64,000 nt of DNA, taken from assembly GCF_001570605.1 (NCBI RefSeq), contig NZ_BBXG01000009.1, positions 124,001 to 188,000 on the forward strand, given 5' to 3'. The DNA comes from Herbidospora cretacea. GTDB lineage: Bacteria > Actinomycetota > Actinomycetes > Streptosporangiales > Streptosporangiaceae. Below the pieces are notes generated by a model. That model ran no database searches. It was not told the origin of the DNA and saw only the letters and a list, made by a program, of their open reading frames with translations. Position 1 is the first letter of the stretch, and the number at the start of each line of letters is the position of its first letter. The translations under genes and the position numbers were made by a program. Below are positions 32,020 through 42,338 of this stretch, piece by piece.

Positions 32020-33471
32020 TCAGGGGTAGGGCCAGAAACCGAGTGAACGGGGTCGCGGTGTCGCGTACCGCGCCGTGACCACGGCCGCCGAGCTTCCGAC
32101 GACGGTGGCCAGCACGACCGCCACGACCGAGGCCTGGTCGTAGGTGGGGATCAGGTCGGCGCTCCAGGCCTCGAACGGGGCCATGATCACCAGCCAGACC
32201 AGCCCGGTCGTGACGAGGCCGAACGGCCAGAGCCACACCGGAGGCCGGGCCATGATGGCGAAGAACACCATCAGCCCGAGGGCCGTCAGCGGCAGGAGGA
32301 ACAGGGGCGCCAGGATCAGCGGATGCGGCCACAGCATGCCGTGGCCGTCGAACAGGAGGTCGTTGAACTCGCTCCGGGGAGCCAGCCAGTACCAGGCGCC
32401 CGCGCAGCCGACCGCGACACCGGCGGCGAACCCGAGTCTGCGCACCCCCGTACCGAGCGCGAGCAGTCCGGCGACGATGGCGATGAGCAGGGCGTTGTTG
32501 GGAAGCAGGGCGCTGTAGAGGCCGGGCGCCTCGACCGACACCGTCGCGGCCGCGTCGAGTTCGTAGTCGTCGATGCCGACCCGGCGCCAGGTCCCGGTGG
32601 CGCTGCCGACCGCGACCCCGTCGGCCCCGTTGGCGACCACGACCAGGCCGGGGACCGCCGAGACGCTGAGCGACTCGACCGGCTGGACGTCCTCGGGCCG
32701 GTCGGGCGGATAGGCCCTGAAGAGCCGGTCGTGCACTCGGGGGGAGACCTCCCACGCCGTCGTCCAGGCCCCGCCCGCCACCGACTCCTCGACCTTCAGC
32801 CGTCCGGGGACGACGCGGAAGCACCGGCCGTCCGCGCAGGACGAGGACGTCGGGAGGCCCACGACCGCGCCTTTCCACTCCTCCCAGGTGACCCCGTCGT
32901 GAGTCAGGTAAGAGTGGGACGGGCTGACGCCGTCGTTCTGGGCGAGATGGACGACGATCCCTCCGTCGCGCACCTCGGTGGCGAAGGCGATGGGCGGCAC
33001 CCAGGGGATCTCCGGGCTGGTCGCCGTGATCGCGAGCACGGCGGCCGGGGTGAGCAGGATGGCGGCGGTCCGCCCGGCCGGGATCGGGTGCCTGGCGGCG
33101 TGCCACGCGGCGTACAGGGCGGGCAGGGCCAGCAGGTCGGTGAGGTCGGCGCGGATCAGGGACGGCCCCCAGGCCAGCGACCACGCCTCCGACGCCAGCC
33201 ACGCGCCGCCCTCCGAGGCCTTGACCAGGGTGAACCCGATCCCGGTGATCGCGATCGCCGGAAGCGGCCGACCGACGACGAGGCCGAGCAGGGGCGGCAG
33301 GAGGACGAGCCCGGCGACGTCGCTGAGCTTGCCGGTGACGAACCCCGGCCAGGTGTACTTCAGCAGGTGGTCGTTGACGACGAGCACGACCAGGGCCAGC
33401 ACGGTCAGGGGATGGCCGATCCACGAAGCACGGCTCAAACGGGCACTCGCGGGAGGCCAGGTTCGTCGCAC
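32020..33471 (-). CDS. Multi-pass membrane protein with large extracytoplasmic domain, function unknown
   Basis: A 483-aa protein. The N-terminal 160 residues hold about four helices (VLALVVLVVNDHLLKYTW is the first). Residues about 165-325 are a soluble segment with cysteines (SSSCADGRC) and repeated beta patterns (GVTWEEWKG, GAWTTAW, GTWRRVG) reminiscent of sialidase-type repeats. The C-terminal 150 residues hold about five more helices. The GTG start at 33471 has AAGGAG directly against it, so a slightly later start is possible. No family recognised. It follows kdpD on the same strand after 100 bases. Confidence 0.7.
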   Translation of the reverse strand: MRRTWPPASARLSRASWIGHPLTVLALVVLVVNDHLLKYTWPGFVTGKLSDVAGLVLLPPLLGLVVGRPLPAIAITGIGFTLVKASEGGAWLASEAWSLAWGPSLIRADLTDLLALPALYAAWHAARHPIPAGRTAAILLTPAAVLAITATSPEIPWVPPIAFATEVRDGGIVVHLAQNDGVSPSHSYLTHDGVTWEEWKGAVVGLPTSSSCADGRCFRVVPGRLKVEESVAGGAWTTAWEVSPRVHDRLFRAYPPDRPEDVQPVESLSVSAVPGLVVVANGADGVAVGSATGTWRRVGIDDYELDAAATVSVEAPGLYSALLPNNALLIAIVAGLLALGTGVRRLGFAAGVAVGCAGAWYWLAPRSEFNDLLFDGHGMLWPHPLILAPLFLLPLTALGLMVFFAIMARPPVWLWPFGLVTTGLVWLVIMAPFEAWSADLIPTYDQASVVAVVLATVVGSSAAVVTARYATPRPRSLGFWPYP

Positions 33472-33571
33472 TCCTTCAGGGAAGCCGACGAACCGCCGGA
33501 AGCCGAGACCTCGTGATCGTCCTGGGATCGGATCGTGTAACCATCGATGCTCCCGCTCGCGGGCGATCAGT

Positions 33572-36052
33572 TCATCGGACGGGCAGCAGGACGACCATGG
33601 TGAGGCCGCCGCCCGGGGTGTCCTCCGGCGTGAGGGTGCCGCCCATCGCCTCGGTGAGGCCTCTCGACAGGGCCAGGCCGAGGCCGACGCCCGTGTGGTT
33701 GTCGCGGTCGCCGAGGCGCTGGAAGGGCTGGAAGACGCGGTCGTGGGCGTCGGGCGGCAGGCCGGGGCCTCGGTCGATCACGCGGATCTCCACCTGGTCG
33801 CCGTGTTCGCTCGCGGTGACCAGGACCGTGGGGCTGTAGCGGACGGCGTTGGCGATCAGGTTGACCAGCACCCGCTCCAGCAGAGCCGCGTCGGCGACGA
33901 TCTCCGGCAGGTCGGCGGGGATGGCCGTCTCCACGTGGACGCCGAGGTCGTCCATCGCCCGGGGGACGATCTCCTCCACGGCCAGGGGCTGCGGCGTCAC
34001 CCCGAGGACGCCCGCCTGCAGGCGGCTCATGTCGAGCAGGTTGGCCACCAGGCGGTCGAGTTTCACGAGGGACTCGTCGGCGGTGGCCAGGAGTTCGCGC
34101 CGGTCCTCGGGGGACCAGGTGATCTCCTCGCTGCGGAGCGACTCGACCGCCGCCATCGCCGAGGCGAGCGGGGTGCGCAGGTCGTGGCTGACGGCGGCCA
34201 GCAGGGCGGTGCGCATCTTGTCGGCGGCGGCCAGCGGTTTCGCCTTCTCCGCCGCCTCGGCCAGGCGCTGCTGGCGCAGCGCCACCGCGATCTCGGCTGC
34301 GAAGGCCTCCAGGACGCGGCGGTCGGAGGCGTTGAGGAGCGCGCCCCGGGCCGCCAGGACCAGGTCGTCGTGGATGATCACGTCGGTGTCGCCGGTCGAG
34401 GGGGACACGCAGGGCGGGCCGCCCGTCGTGGCGACGATGTTCCAGGTCTTCGCCTCGGCGGCCCGCTCCAGCAGGGTCACGGACGTCAGGCCGAAGGTCT
34501 CCCGGAGTCTCGCCAGCAGCGACGGCAGGGCCGACTCGCCGCGCAGCACGTGGCCGGCCAGGGCCGACAGGATCTCGGCGTTCGCGCTGGCCTGGGCCGC
34601 CTGCCGGGTCCGCCGGGCCGCCAGGTCCACTATCGCGGCCACGGCCGCCGCGACCACCACGAAGACCACCAGGGCGAACAGGTTCTCGGGGTCGCTGATC
34701 GTGAACTCGTGCAGGGGAGGGGTGAAGAAGTAGTTGAGCAGGAGGGAGCCGCCCACGGCGGCGGTGATGGCGGGCCAGGTGCCGCCCACCAGGGCGACGC
34801 CGACGGTCAGCATCAGGAAGAACAGGATCTCGCTCGGCAGCGAGAGCTCCGCGCGGAACGGCAGGAGCACCCCGGCCAGCGCGGGCATGCCCGCCAGCGC
34901 CATGGTCCAGCCGGTGATCCGGCGGTGCCGGGCCAGGGCGGCGCCGGAGCGCTGACGGCGGGCGCGGCCCTGCTTCGCCTCCGCGTGGGTGATCATGTGG
35001 ACGTCGATCGAGCCCGACTGCGCGGTCGTCTCCACCCCCACGCCCCGGGAGAGGATCTGGGCGAACCGGCCGCGCCTCGACGCGCCCAGCACCAGCTGGG
35101 TGGCGTTCACGCCACTGGCGAAGTCCAGCAGCGCTTTGGGGATGTCGTCGCCGACCACCTGGTGGTACGTCCCGCCGAGGGACTCGACGAGGGTCCGCTG
35201 CCCGGCCAGGTTCGCCGGGTCGCCGCCGGTCAGGCCGTCGGCGTTGACGACGTGCAGGGCGAGCAGGTCGGCGCCCTTGCTGCGGTCGGCGATCCTGGCC
35301 GCGCGCCTGATCAGGGTGTCGCCCTCCGGGCCGCCCGTGAGGGCCACGACCACCCGTTCCCTGGCCTCCCACGTGCTGCGGATCCCGTGCTCGTAGCGGT
35401 AGCGGTCGAGCTGTTCGTCGACCTTGCCCGCCACCCACAGCAGCGCCAGCTCGCGCAGCGCCGTCAGGTTGCCGACGCGGAAGTAGTTCGACAGCGCCGC
35501 GTCGACCTTCTCGGGCGCGTAGATGTTGCCGTGGGCCATCCTGCGCCGCAGCGCGTCGGGCGACATGTCGACCAGTTCGATCTGGTCGGCCTGGCGGACC
35601 ATCTCGTCGGGCACGGTCTCCAGCTGGGGGACGCCGGTGATCTCGTGGACGACGTCGTTCAGCGACTCCAGGTGCTGGACGTTGACCGTGGTGATCACGT
35701 GGATGCCGGCGTCCAGGATGTCCTCGACGTCCTGCCAGCGCTTGGCGTGGCGGGAGCCCGGCACGTTCGTGTGGGCCAGCTCGTCGACCAGCACCACCCG
35801 GGGTGCGCGGGCCAGCACCGCGTCCACGTCGAGCTCGGTGAACTCGCCGCCCCGGTACTCCATGACCTTGCGGGGGAGGATCTCCAGGTCGTCCAGGAGG
35901 GCGGCGGTCTGGGCGCGGCCGTGGGTCTCCACGAGACCCACGACCACGTCGCGGCCGCGCTCCTTCGCCCTGCGGCCCTCGCCGAGCATCGCGAAGGTCT
36001 TGCCGACCCCGGGCGCCGCGCCCAGGTACACCCTCAGTCGGCCGCGCGGCAC
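33572..36052 (-). CDS. kdpD: KdpD osmosensitive K+ channel sensor kinase
   Basis: An 826-aa kinase. The N-terminal KdpD domain has a Walker A (GAAPGVGKT, residues 11-19) and VVGLVETHGR; a USP-like domain follows (VALTGGPEGDTLIRRAARIADR). Four helices of the DUF4118 type come next (about 375-490), then a GAF-like segment and HisKA with VSHDLRTPLAS (His near 621). The HATPase has NLIANAVRYSP and GVGLGLALSRG. It should control kdp expression in low K+. It starts 4 bases after kdpC. Its usual partner kdpE is not found downstream: the next gene is an unrelated membrane protein. Confidence 0.95.
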   Translation of the reverse strand: MPRGRLRVYLGAAPGVGKTFAMLGEGRRAKERGRDVVVGLVETHGRAQTAALLDDLEILPRKVMEYRGGEFTELDVDAVLARAPRVVLVDELAHTNVPGSRHAKRWQDVEDILDAGIHVITTVNVQHLESLNDVVHEITGVPQLETVPDEMVRQADQIELVDMSPDALRRRMAHGNIYAPEKVDAALSNYFRVGNLTALRELALLWVAGKVDEQLDRYRYEHGIRSTWEARERVVVALTGGPEGDTLIRRAARIADRSKGADLLALHVVNADGLTGGDPANLAGQRTLVESLGGTYHQVVGDDIPKALLDFASGVNATQLVLGASRRGRFAQILSRGVGVETTAQSGSIDVHMITHAEAKQGRARRQRSGAALARHRRITGWTMALAGMPALAGVLLPFRAELSLPSEILFFLMLTVGVALVGGTWPAITAAVGGSLLLNYFFTPPLHEFTISDPENLFALVVFVVVAAAVAAIVDLAARRTRQAAQASANAEILSALAGHVLRGESALPSLLARLRETFGLTSVTLLERAAEAKTWNIVATTGGPPCVSPSTGDTDVIIHDDLVLAARGALLNASDRRVLEAFAAEIAVALRQQRLAEAAEKAKPLAAADKMRTALLAAVSHDLRTPLASAMAAVESLRSEEITWSPEDRRELLATADESLVKLDRLVANLLDMSRLQAGVLGVTPQPLAVEEIVPRAMDDLGVHVETAIPADLPEIVADAALLERVLVNLIANAVRYSPTVLVTASEHGDQVEIRVIDRGPGLPPDAHDRVFQPFQRLGDRDNHTGVGLGLALSRGLTEAMGGTLTPEDTPGGGLTMVVLLPVR

Positions 36053-36056
36053 GTCC

Positions 36057-36839
36057 TCACCCCTTGTCGAGGGCCGTGTTCAGTTCCAGCACGTTCACCC
36101 CTGGCTCGCCCATGAACCCGAGCGGGCGGCCGGTCGTGTGCTGCTCGATGAGCGTGTTGACCTGGTCGACGGGGAGACCGCGCTCCCTGGCCACCCGTGG
36201 CGCCTGGAGTTCGGCGTAGGCGACCGAGATGTGCGGGTCGAGCCCCGAGCCGCTCGCCGTCACCGCGTCCGCCGGTACGACCGCCGTCGCGCCACCCCTG
36301 ATCGGGACGGTGCGCCCGGCCGCGTAGTCCTCACCCGGCTTGCCGCACTCGACGGCGACGCCCTGGTAGGTCGCGACGAACGGCCGCGCGGGACAGGCCT
36401 GGTTGACGCTGACCGCCCGGGTCGGCTTTCCGAGGGCGGGGAAGACCTTCAGCACCGCGCCGACGCCGTCGGAGGTGCAGTAGGGCCGGGCGCCGCTGAC
36501 ACTCTCCAACCGGCCGACCGCCACCGACCGCGCGCAGACCTGGGTCAGCAGACTCGTTCGATCGGGAGTGTCGACGACGTCCTCCGGGCCGAGGTTGCTG
36601 GCCGCCGTCGCGAGCATGTCGTAACCGGCCGCCGACGGGCGGGACTGGAAGTACTTGGCGACCGGGTTCCCGTCGGCGTCGGTGAAACTCTGGCCGATCA
36701 GGCCGGGGTTCTCGTCGAACAGTGCCTGGGCCACGCCGGTGGTCGCCAAGGGATAGGCCACGCCCAGCACTGCGGTCAGCACGAGGACGGCGCGGAGGGC
36801 CGCCAGGTGTTGCCTGATCCAACTCGGTAGACGTTCCAT
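36057..36839 (-). CDS. kdpC: KdpC subunit of the K+-transporting ATPase, with an insertion
   Basis: A 260-aa single-helix subunit that stabilises the KdpAB complex. N-terminal helix (LRAVLVLTAVLGVAYPLATT), then family motifs QSFTDADGNPVAKYFQSRPSA, ASNLGPE, TASGSGLDPHISVAYAE and the C-terminal MGEPGVNVLELN. Usual KdpC proteins are about 190-220 aa. Here some 70 extra residues sit between SNLGPE and VPADAVTASGSG, including four cysteines (VCARS, PYCTS, QACPAR, VECGK) on the extracytoplasmic side. ATG at 36839 shares a base with the kdpB stop (TGATG). Confidence 0.93.
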   Translation of the reverse strand: MERLPSWIRQHLAALRAVLVLTAVLGVAYPLATTGVAQALFDENPGLIGQSFTDADGNPVAKYFQSRPSAAGYDMLATAASNLGPEDVVDTPDRTSLLTQVCARSVAVGRLESVSGARPYCTSDGVGAVLKVFPALGKPTRAVSVNQACPARPFVATYQGVAVECGKPGEDYAAGRTVPIRGGATAVVPADAVTASGSGLDPHISVAYAELQAPRVARERGLPVDQVNTLIEQHTTGRPLGFMGEPGVNVLELNTALDKG

Positions 36840-38860
36840 CACACGATTCCCATGATCAGAAGGTCGATCAGTTTGATGCCGACGAAGGGGGCCACGATGC
36901 CGCCCAGGCCGTACACGAGGAGGTTGCGGCTGAGCAGTTTCGAGGCGCTGGACGGCCGGTATTTCACGCCCCGCAGCGCCAGCGGGATCAGCGCCACGAT
37001 GATGATCGCGTTGAAGACGACCGCCGAGAGGATCGCCGACTGCGGCGAGCTCAGGCGCATGACGTTGAGCGCGTCGAGGCCCGGATAGACCGCCGCGAAC
37101 ATCGCCGGGATGATGGCGAAGTACTTGGCGATGTCGTTGGCGATGGAGAACGTCGTCAGGGCGCCCCTCGTGATGAGGAGCTGCTTGCCGATCTCGACGA
37201 TCTCGATGAGCTTGGTCGGGTTGGAGTCGAGGTCGACCATGTTCCCGGCCTCTTTGGCCGCCGACGTGCCGGTGTTCATGGCGACGCCGACGTCCGACTG
37301 GGCGAGCGCGGGGGCGTCGTTGGTGCCGTCGCCGGTCATGGCGACCAGCCGGCCGCCCTCCTGCTCGCGCTTGATCAGGGCGAGCTTGTCCTCCGGCGTG
37401 GCCTCGGCGAGGAAGTCGTCGACGCCCGCCTCGTCGGCGATGGCCTTGGCCGTCAGCGGGTTGTCGCCGGTGATCATGACGGTCCGGATGCCCATGCGGC
37501 GCATCTCGTCGAAGCGTTCCCGCATGCCGGCCTTGACCACGTCCTTGAGGTGGACGACGCCGAGGACCCGGTCCTTCTCGGCCACCACCAGGGGGGTGCC
37601 GCCGCTGCCGGAGATGGCGTCCACGATGGCGCCGACCTGGCCGGTCGGGTGGCCGCCGTTGTCGCGGACCCACTTCATGACCGCCGTCGCCGCGCCCTTG
37701 CGGATCTCCCGGCCGCCGAAGTTCACGCCCGACATGCGGGTCTGCGCGGTGAACGGCACCCATTCGGCGTCGCGGACCTCGCGTTCGCGCAGGCCGTGGT
37801 GCTCCTTGGCGAAGACGACGATCGAGCGGCCCTCGGGCGTCTCGTCGGCCAGCGAGGAGAGCTGGGCGGCCTCGGCCAGCTCCGACTCGGCCACCCCGGC
37901 GACGGGCACGAACTCGGCCGCCTGCCGGTTGCCCAGCGTGATGGTGCCGGTCTTGTCGAGCAGCAGGGTCGACACGTCGCCCGCCGCCTCGACCGCGCGG
38001 CCCGACATCGCCAGGACGTTGCGCTGCACGAGCCGGTCCATCCCGGCGATGCCGATGGCCGACAGCAGGGCGCCGATTGTGGTCGGGATGAGGCAGACCA
38101 GCAGCGAGACGAGCACGATGCCGCTGACGCCGTCGCCGGTCAGGGCGAGCGAGTCGGGCAGGCCGGGGTTGGCGCCCTTGGCGTAGATGGCCATCGGCTG
38201 CATGGTGACCGTGGCGATCAGGAAGATGATCGTCAGCGCCGCCAGCAGGATGTTCAGCGCGATCTCGTTGGGGGTCTTCTGCCGGTTCGCGCCCTCGACC
38301 AGGGCGATCATCCGGTCGATGAAGCTCTCGCCGGGCTTCTGGGTGATCCTGACGACGATCCGGTCGGAGAGCACCTTCGTGCCGCCGGTGACCGCGCTGC
38401 GGTCGCCGCCCGACTCCCGGATGACCGGGGCCGACTCGCCGGTGATGGCCGACTCGTCGACCGAGGCGATGCCCTCGACGACGTCGCCGTCACCGGGAAT
38501 GATCTCCCCGGCCACGACCACGACCTCGTCGCCCTGCTTCAGCTCGGTCGCCGAGACGACCTGGCCGTTGGTGAGCACAGCAGTCGTGTCGCGCTTGGTG
38601 GCGCGCAGCGTCGCCGCCTGGGCCTTGCCCCGGCCTTCCGCGACCGCCTCGGCCAGGTTGGCGAAGATCACGGTCAGCCAGAGCCAGACCACGATCGCCC
38701 AGGCGAAGAAGTTCGGTTCCAGGACGGCGAGGACGGTGGTGAACACCGCGCCGACCTCGACGATCAGCATGACCGGGTTGCGCCACAGCGTGACGGGGTT
38801 GAGCTTCTTGAACGCGTCTGGCAGCGATGTGATCATCTGCTGGGGATCGAACGCGGCCAT
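36839..38860 (-). CDS. kdpB: KdpB, ATPase subunit of the K+ pump
   Basis: A 673-aa P-type ATPase subunit. The regulatory motif is T140-G-E-S143, the phosphorylation site is D302-K-T-G-T, and [11 protein letters not shown] is the hinge motif. The [18 protein letters not shown] region in TM4 is conserved. It hydrolyses ATP to drive K+ uptake through KdpA. ATG at 38860 overlaps the kdpA stop by one base. Length is normal for the family. Confidence 0.97.
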   Translation of the reverse strand: MAAFDPQQMITSLPDAFKKLNPVTLWRNPVMLIVEVGAVFTTVLAVLEPNFFAWAIVVWLWLTVIFANLAEAVAEGRGKAQAATLRATKRDTTAVLTNGQVVSATELKQGDEVVVVAGEIIPGDGDVVEGIASVDESAITGESAPVIRESGGDRSAVTGGTKVLSDRIVVRITQKPGESFIDRMIALVEGANRQKTPNEIALNILLAALTIIFLIATVTMQPMAIYAKGANPGLPDSLALTGDGVSGIVLVSLLVCLIPTTIGALLSAIGIAGMDRLVQRNVLAMSGRAVEAAGDVSTLLLDKTGTITLGNRQAAEFVPVAGVAESELAEAAQLSSLADETPEGRSIVVFAKEHHGLREREVRDAEWVPFTAQTRMSGVNFGGREIRKGAATAVMKWVRDNGGHPTGQVGAIVDAISGSGGTPLVVAEKDRVLGVVHLKDVVKAGMRERFDEMRRMGIRTVMITGDNPLTAKAIADEAGVDDFLAEATPEDKLALIKREQEGGRLVAMTGDGTNDAPALAQSDVGVAMNTGTSAAKEAGNMVDLDSNPTKLIEIVEIGKQLLITRGALTTFSIANDIAKYFAIIPAMFAAVYPGLDALNVMRLSSPQSAILSAVVFNAIIIVALIPLALRGVKYRPSSASKLLSRNLLVYGLGGIVAPFVGIKLIDLLIMGIV

Positions 38861-40506
38861 CAGAACAGTCCTTCTGCGATGGGGCCCAGCGCGAGCGCGG
38901 GGAGGAAGGTCAGGGCGACCAGGACGATCGTCACGCCGACGACCAGGCCGACGAACTGCGGCCGGTGGGTGGGCAGGGTGCCCGCCGACTCCGGCACCGG
39001 CGTCTGCCGGGCCAGCGAACCCGCCAGGGCGAGCACGAAGATGATCGGCAGGAACCGGCCCAGCGCCATGCACAGGCCGAGCGCCACGTCGTACCAGGGC
39101 GTGTTGACCGTGACGCCGCCGAAGGCGGATCCGTTGTTGTTGGAGGCGCTGGTGAAGGCGTACAGGATCTCGGAGAAGCCGTGCGGGCCCGAGTTGAGCA
39201 TCGCCGCGAGACCCGCTTCGTTGCCCATCGCGACCGCCGTGCCGATCAGGACCAGCGCTGGCGTGACCAGGAAGTACAGGGAGGCGAGCTTGATCTCGCG
39301 GGAGCCGATCTTCTTGCCGAGGTACTCGGGCGTGCGGCCGACCATCAGGCCCGCCACGAACACGGTGATGACGGCCAGGATCAGCATGCCGTAGAGGCCC
39401 GCGCCCACTCCGCCGGGCGCGACCTCGCCGAGCATCATGTTGAACAGCGTCATCATGCCGCCGAACGGCGTGAACGAGTCGTGGAAGGAGTTGACCGCGC
39501 CGGTCGAGGTCAGCGTGGTCGCCGCCGCGAACGTGGCCGAGTTGGCCACCCCGAACCTGACGTCCTTGCCCTCCATCGCCGCGCCCACGGCCTGCGGGAC
39601 GGTCGCGTCCCCGGCCAGCTCGAACACGTTGGTCAGCACGACGCTGGCGATCGCGATGACGCCCATCACGGCGAGGATCGCGTAGCCCTGGCGGAGCTGG
39701 CCGACCATCCGGCCGAAGGTCCGGGTGAGGGCGATCGGGATGAGCAGGATCAGGAAGATCTCGAACCAGTTGGTCCAGGCGCTCGGGTTCTCGTACGGGT
39801 GCGCGGAGTTCGTGTTGTAGAAACCGCCCCCGTTGGTGCCCAGTTCCTTGATGACCTCCTGGCTGGCCACCGGCCCGCCGGTGACGTGCTGGACGTTGCC
39901 GGTCAGCGTGGTGATGTCGTGGGGGCCGGCGAAGTTCTGCACCACCCCGCCCGCCACCAGGACCAGCGCGCCGACGAAGGCGATGGGCAGCAGGACGCGC
40001 AGCGAGCCGCGCACCAGGTCGACCCAGAAGTTGCCGATCGTGTCGCTGCCCCGGCGGGCGAACCCGCGCACCAGCGCGATGGCCACCGCCATGCCGACCG
40101 CCGCCGACACGAAGTTCTGCACGGCCAGCGCGGCCATCTGGGTGAGATGGCTCATCGTGTTCTCACCCGAGTACGCCTGCCAGTTCGTGTTGGTCACGAA
40201 GCTGATGGCGGTGTTCCAGGCGATGTGGTCGGTCACCGGGGGGAACCCCAGCGACAGCCAGAGCTTGTCCTGGAGGCGCTGGAGGGCGTACACGAAGAGG
40301 ATCGAGACGACCGAGAACGCGAGCAGGCTCCGCGCGTAGGCGCTCCAGCGCTGCTCGGTGTCGGGCCGGACGCCCAGCAGGCGGTAGGTCACCCGCTCGA
40401 CCGCGTTGTGCCTGCCGCCGGTGTAGACGCGGTGCATGAAGTCGCCGAGGGGCTTGTAGACCACGGCCAGGGCGACGACCAGCGACAGGATGAAGGTCCA
40501 GCCCAT
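38860..40506 (-). CDS. kdpA: KdpA, K+-translocating subunit
   Basis: A 548-aa channel-like membrane subunit related to SKT K+ channels, with about ten helices. Selectivity-filter-like segments are visible: [49 protein letters not shown] and [14 protein letters not shown] at 40506 comes one base before the kdpF stop. Length is typical. Confidence 0.97.
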   Translation of the reverse strand: MGWTFILSLVVALAVVYKPLGDFMHRVYTGGRHNAVERVTYRLLGVRPDTEQRWSAYARSLLAFSVVSILFVYALQRLQDKLWLSLGFPPVTDHIAWNTAISFVTNTNWQAYSGENTMSHLTQMAALAVQNFVSAAVGMAVAIALVRGFARRGSDTIGNFWVDLVRGSLRVLLPIAFVGALVLVAGGVVQNFAGPHDITTLTGNVQHVTGGPVASQEVIKELGTNGGGFYNTNSAHPYENPSAWTNWFEIFLILLIPIALTRTFGRMVGQLRQGYAILAVMGVIAIASVVLTNVFELAGDATVPQAVGAAMEGKDVRFGVANSATFAAATTLTSTGAVNSFHDSFTPFGGMMTLFNMMLGEVAPGGVGAGLYGMLILAVITVFVAGLMVGRTPEYLGKKIGSREIKLASLYFLVTPALVLIGTAVAMGNEAGLAAMLNSGPHGFSEILYAFTSASNNNGSAFGGVTVNTPWYDVALGLCMALGRFLPIIFVLALAGSLARQTPVPESAGTLPTHRPQFVGLVVGVTIVLVALTFLPALALGPIAEGLF

Positions 40507-40507
40507 G

Positions 40508-40597
40508 TCAGAACCGCTCCGGGAACAGCAGTGCGGCGACCATGAAGATCACCAAGCCGATGGCGACGACGAGGCCGGCGGCGTTGATCGCGCTCAC
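40508..40597 (-). CDS. kdpF: KdpF small membrane subunit
   Basis: A 29-aa single-helix peptide from GTG 40597, reading [20 protein letters not shown] then ALLFPERF. The pattern of one helix followed by (L/F)-x-P-E-(R/K)-F and its place directly before kdpA identify KdpF, which stabilises the KdpABC complex. The start overlaps the stop of a further 27-aa peptide gene by 4 bases. Confidence 0.9.
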   Translation of the reverse strand: MSAINAAGLVVAIGLVIFMVAALLFPERF

Positions 40598-40677
40598 AGG
40601 CGCTCCACCGCCTTGACCACGAACCCGAAGACCACGAAGATCGCGATCGTCAGGGCGACGAAGATGAGGTCACCCAT
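40594..40677 (-). CDS. 27-aa membrane peptide, first gene of the kdp operon
   Basis: ATG at 40677, 27 codons, TGA overlapping the kdpF GTG by 4 bases. The peptide is a single hydrophobic helix (GDLIFVALTIAIFVVFGFVV) ending KAVERL. Similar very short genes precede kdpF in other actinobacteria, by recollection, but usually go unannotated. The promoter must lie in the 120-base gap to 40797, which contains an AT-richer patch around 40720-40800 but no clear consensus. Confidence 0.7.
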   Translation of the reverse strand: MGDLIFVALTIAIFVVFGFVVKAVERL

Positions 40678-40796
40678 CTCTGCTCACAGCTCCTCAGTTC
40701 CGATTTCCAGGCGGTACCGCTCCAGGAAAACGGCATTTCAGGGCTGTTCGGCCGGTCTATATGCCTTCGCTACGCGGGCGGAGGAATTCTTGACGG

Positions 40797-41435
40797 CTAA
40801 CGCACGAGATCGCTCTCGTAGGCCGCGATGACGAGATGGGCGCGGTCGCGGGCGTGGAGTTTGCTCAGCAGATGGCCGATGTGCGTCTTGACGGTCTTGA
40901 TCGAGATCATGAGCCGCGCGGCGATCTCGTCGTTGGACAGGCCGTGGCCGACCAGGGTGAGGACCTCGGTCTCCCGCTCGGTCAGGGTTCCGACCGTCCT
41001 CGCGGGCGCGGGGCGGCTGACGTAGGCCTCGATCAGGCGCTCCATGACGCTCGGGGCCAGCAGTGACTCGCCCTCGTGGACGCGGCGGACGGCGGCGAGC
41101 AGGCGGTCGGGGTGGGCGTCCTTGAGCAGGAACCCGGCGGCCCCGGCCTGGAGGGCGGCGCGGACGTACTCGTCGAGCTCGAACATCGTCAGCACGATGA
41201 TCTTCATCGTGGGGTGCTCTCCGAGGATGGCGCGGGTGGCCGTGATGCCGTCCATGCCCGGCATCCGGATGTCCATCAGCACCACGTCGGGCGTCGCCGA
41301 GGCGCAGACGCGGATCGCCTCCTCCCCGGTTCCGGCCTCGCCCGCCATGGCCATGCCGGGGGCGGCGTCGATCACGGCGGCCAGGCTGTGGCGCAGCAGC
41401 GGCTGGTCGTCGGCGATGACGACGCGGATGGTCAT
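40797..41435 (-). CDS. NarL/LuxR-type response regulator
   Basis: A 212-aa regulator: receiver with D9/D10 (IADDQPLLRHSL), phospho-acceptor D55 (VLMDIRMPGMDG) and Lys in LLKDAHPD; C-terminal LuxR helix-turn-helix (LTERETEVLTLVGHGLSNDEIA and KTVKTHIGHLLSKL). The start overlaps the stop of the kinase gene (ATGA). It likely controls the divergent ABC exporter through the 11-bp inverted repeat near 42363. It lies just upstream of kdp but is not of the KdpE (OmpR) type. Confidence 0.93.
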   Translation of the reverse strand: MTIRVVIADDQPLLRHSLAAVIDAAPGMAMAGEAGTGEEAIRVCASATPDVVLMDIRMPGMDGITATRAILGEHPTMKIIVLTMFELDEYVRAALQAGAAGFLLKDAHPDRLLAAVRRVHEGESLLAPSVMERLIEAYVSRPAPARTVGTLTERETEVLTLVGHGLSNDEIAARLMISIKTVKTHIGHLLSKLHARDRAHLVIAAYESDLVR

Positions 41436-42307
41436 GCGGCCTCGGGGATGCGGGCGGTGACCCGGAAACCGTCGCCGTCCGGCCCGGCCGTCAGCGCGGT
41501 GACGCGTTCGCGCAGGCCTTCGAGGCCGTGACCGGCGCCCCGGTGGGCGACCCAGCCGTCGACCGGGCCGTCGTCGCGGACCGTGACGGTGATCCAGTCG
41601 TCGTCCCGGCGGACCTCGACGGCGGCGGTCGTCGGGCCCGCGTGGCGGGCGGTGTTGTTGAGCGCCTCCCGGACGACCGCGCAGACCGCCAGTTGCGCGC
41701 CCGGCCCGGCGGTGTGGTCGGCGACGTCGAGCGTCACCGTCAGGCCCGCGCGTTCGGCCTCGGCGACGATCCCCGGCAGGTCGTCGAGCGACTCGGCCGG
41801 GCGCAGCGGCGCGGCGGCCTCGTTGTCGCGCAGGACCCTGAGCATGCGGCGCAGCTCCGTGGTGGTCTGGCGGCCGATGCGCTCGATGTCCTCCAGGGCG
41901 GCTTCCGGGTCGTCGCGCACGTAGCGGGCCGTGGTCGCCCGGACGGTGATCAGGCCGAGGCCGTGGGAGACGATGTCGTGCAGGTCGCGGGCGATGCGGA
42001 GCCTCTCGGCCTGGGCCGCGCGCTCGCCCGCCCACGCGGTGAGCTGGGCCTCGTAGGTGGCGCGCTGGCGGCGTCCGCGCACCAGCGCCCAGGCCGTCGT
42101 GGCCAGCGTGAGCGCCGCGATGACGGCGGGCACCACCACCACTCCGGGCCCCTCACCCCCGGCGGAGAGCAGCACCAGCAGCAGGAGGACGTAGACGGCG
42201 GCGATCGGAGGCCACACTCGCGGGCTCTTTTGCGGCAGATTCACAGCGCGAGCCACGGCCGGCCTTCGGCCGTCCGCGTCTCGCTTGCGCTTAGGAATCG
42301 CCACCAT
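41432..42307 (-). CDS. NarL-type sensor histidine kinase (HisKA_3)
   Basis: A 291-aa kinase with two membrane helices (about residues 32-50 and 56-75) and almost no extracellular loop. The HisKA_3 domain has RIARDLHDIVSHGLGLI (phospho-His110). A HATPase domain with VVREALNNTARHAG and GAGHGLEGLRERV follows. Small kinases of this build usually sense membrane stress or a lantibiotic-like compound and pair with an ABC exporter, as here. ATG at 42307 has no obvious ribosome site; a later start within the first 20 residues is possible. Confidence 0.92.
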   Translation of the reverse strand: MVAIPKRKRDADGRRPAVARAVNLPQKSPRVWPPIAAVYVLLLLVLLSAGGEGPGVVVVPAVIAALTLATTAWALVRGRRQRATYEAQLTAWAGERAAQAERLRIARDLHDIVSHGLGLITVRATTARYVRDDPEAALEDIERIGRQTTTELRRMLRVLRDNEAAAPLRPAESLDDLPGIVAEAERAGLTVTLDVADHTAGPGAQLAVCAVVREALNNTARHAGPTTAAVEVRRDDDWITVTVRDDGPVDGWVAHRGAGHGLEGLRERVTALTAGPDGDGFRVTARIPEAA

Positions 42308-42338
42308 GCCCGAAGTCTAGGAACTCTTCTCGGTACGC

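Noticed and set aside
40797-41435. KdpE for the adjacent kdp operon
   Set aside because: The protein is NarL/LuxR-type and coupled to its own HisKA_3 kinase; KdpE is OmpR-type.
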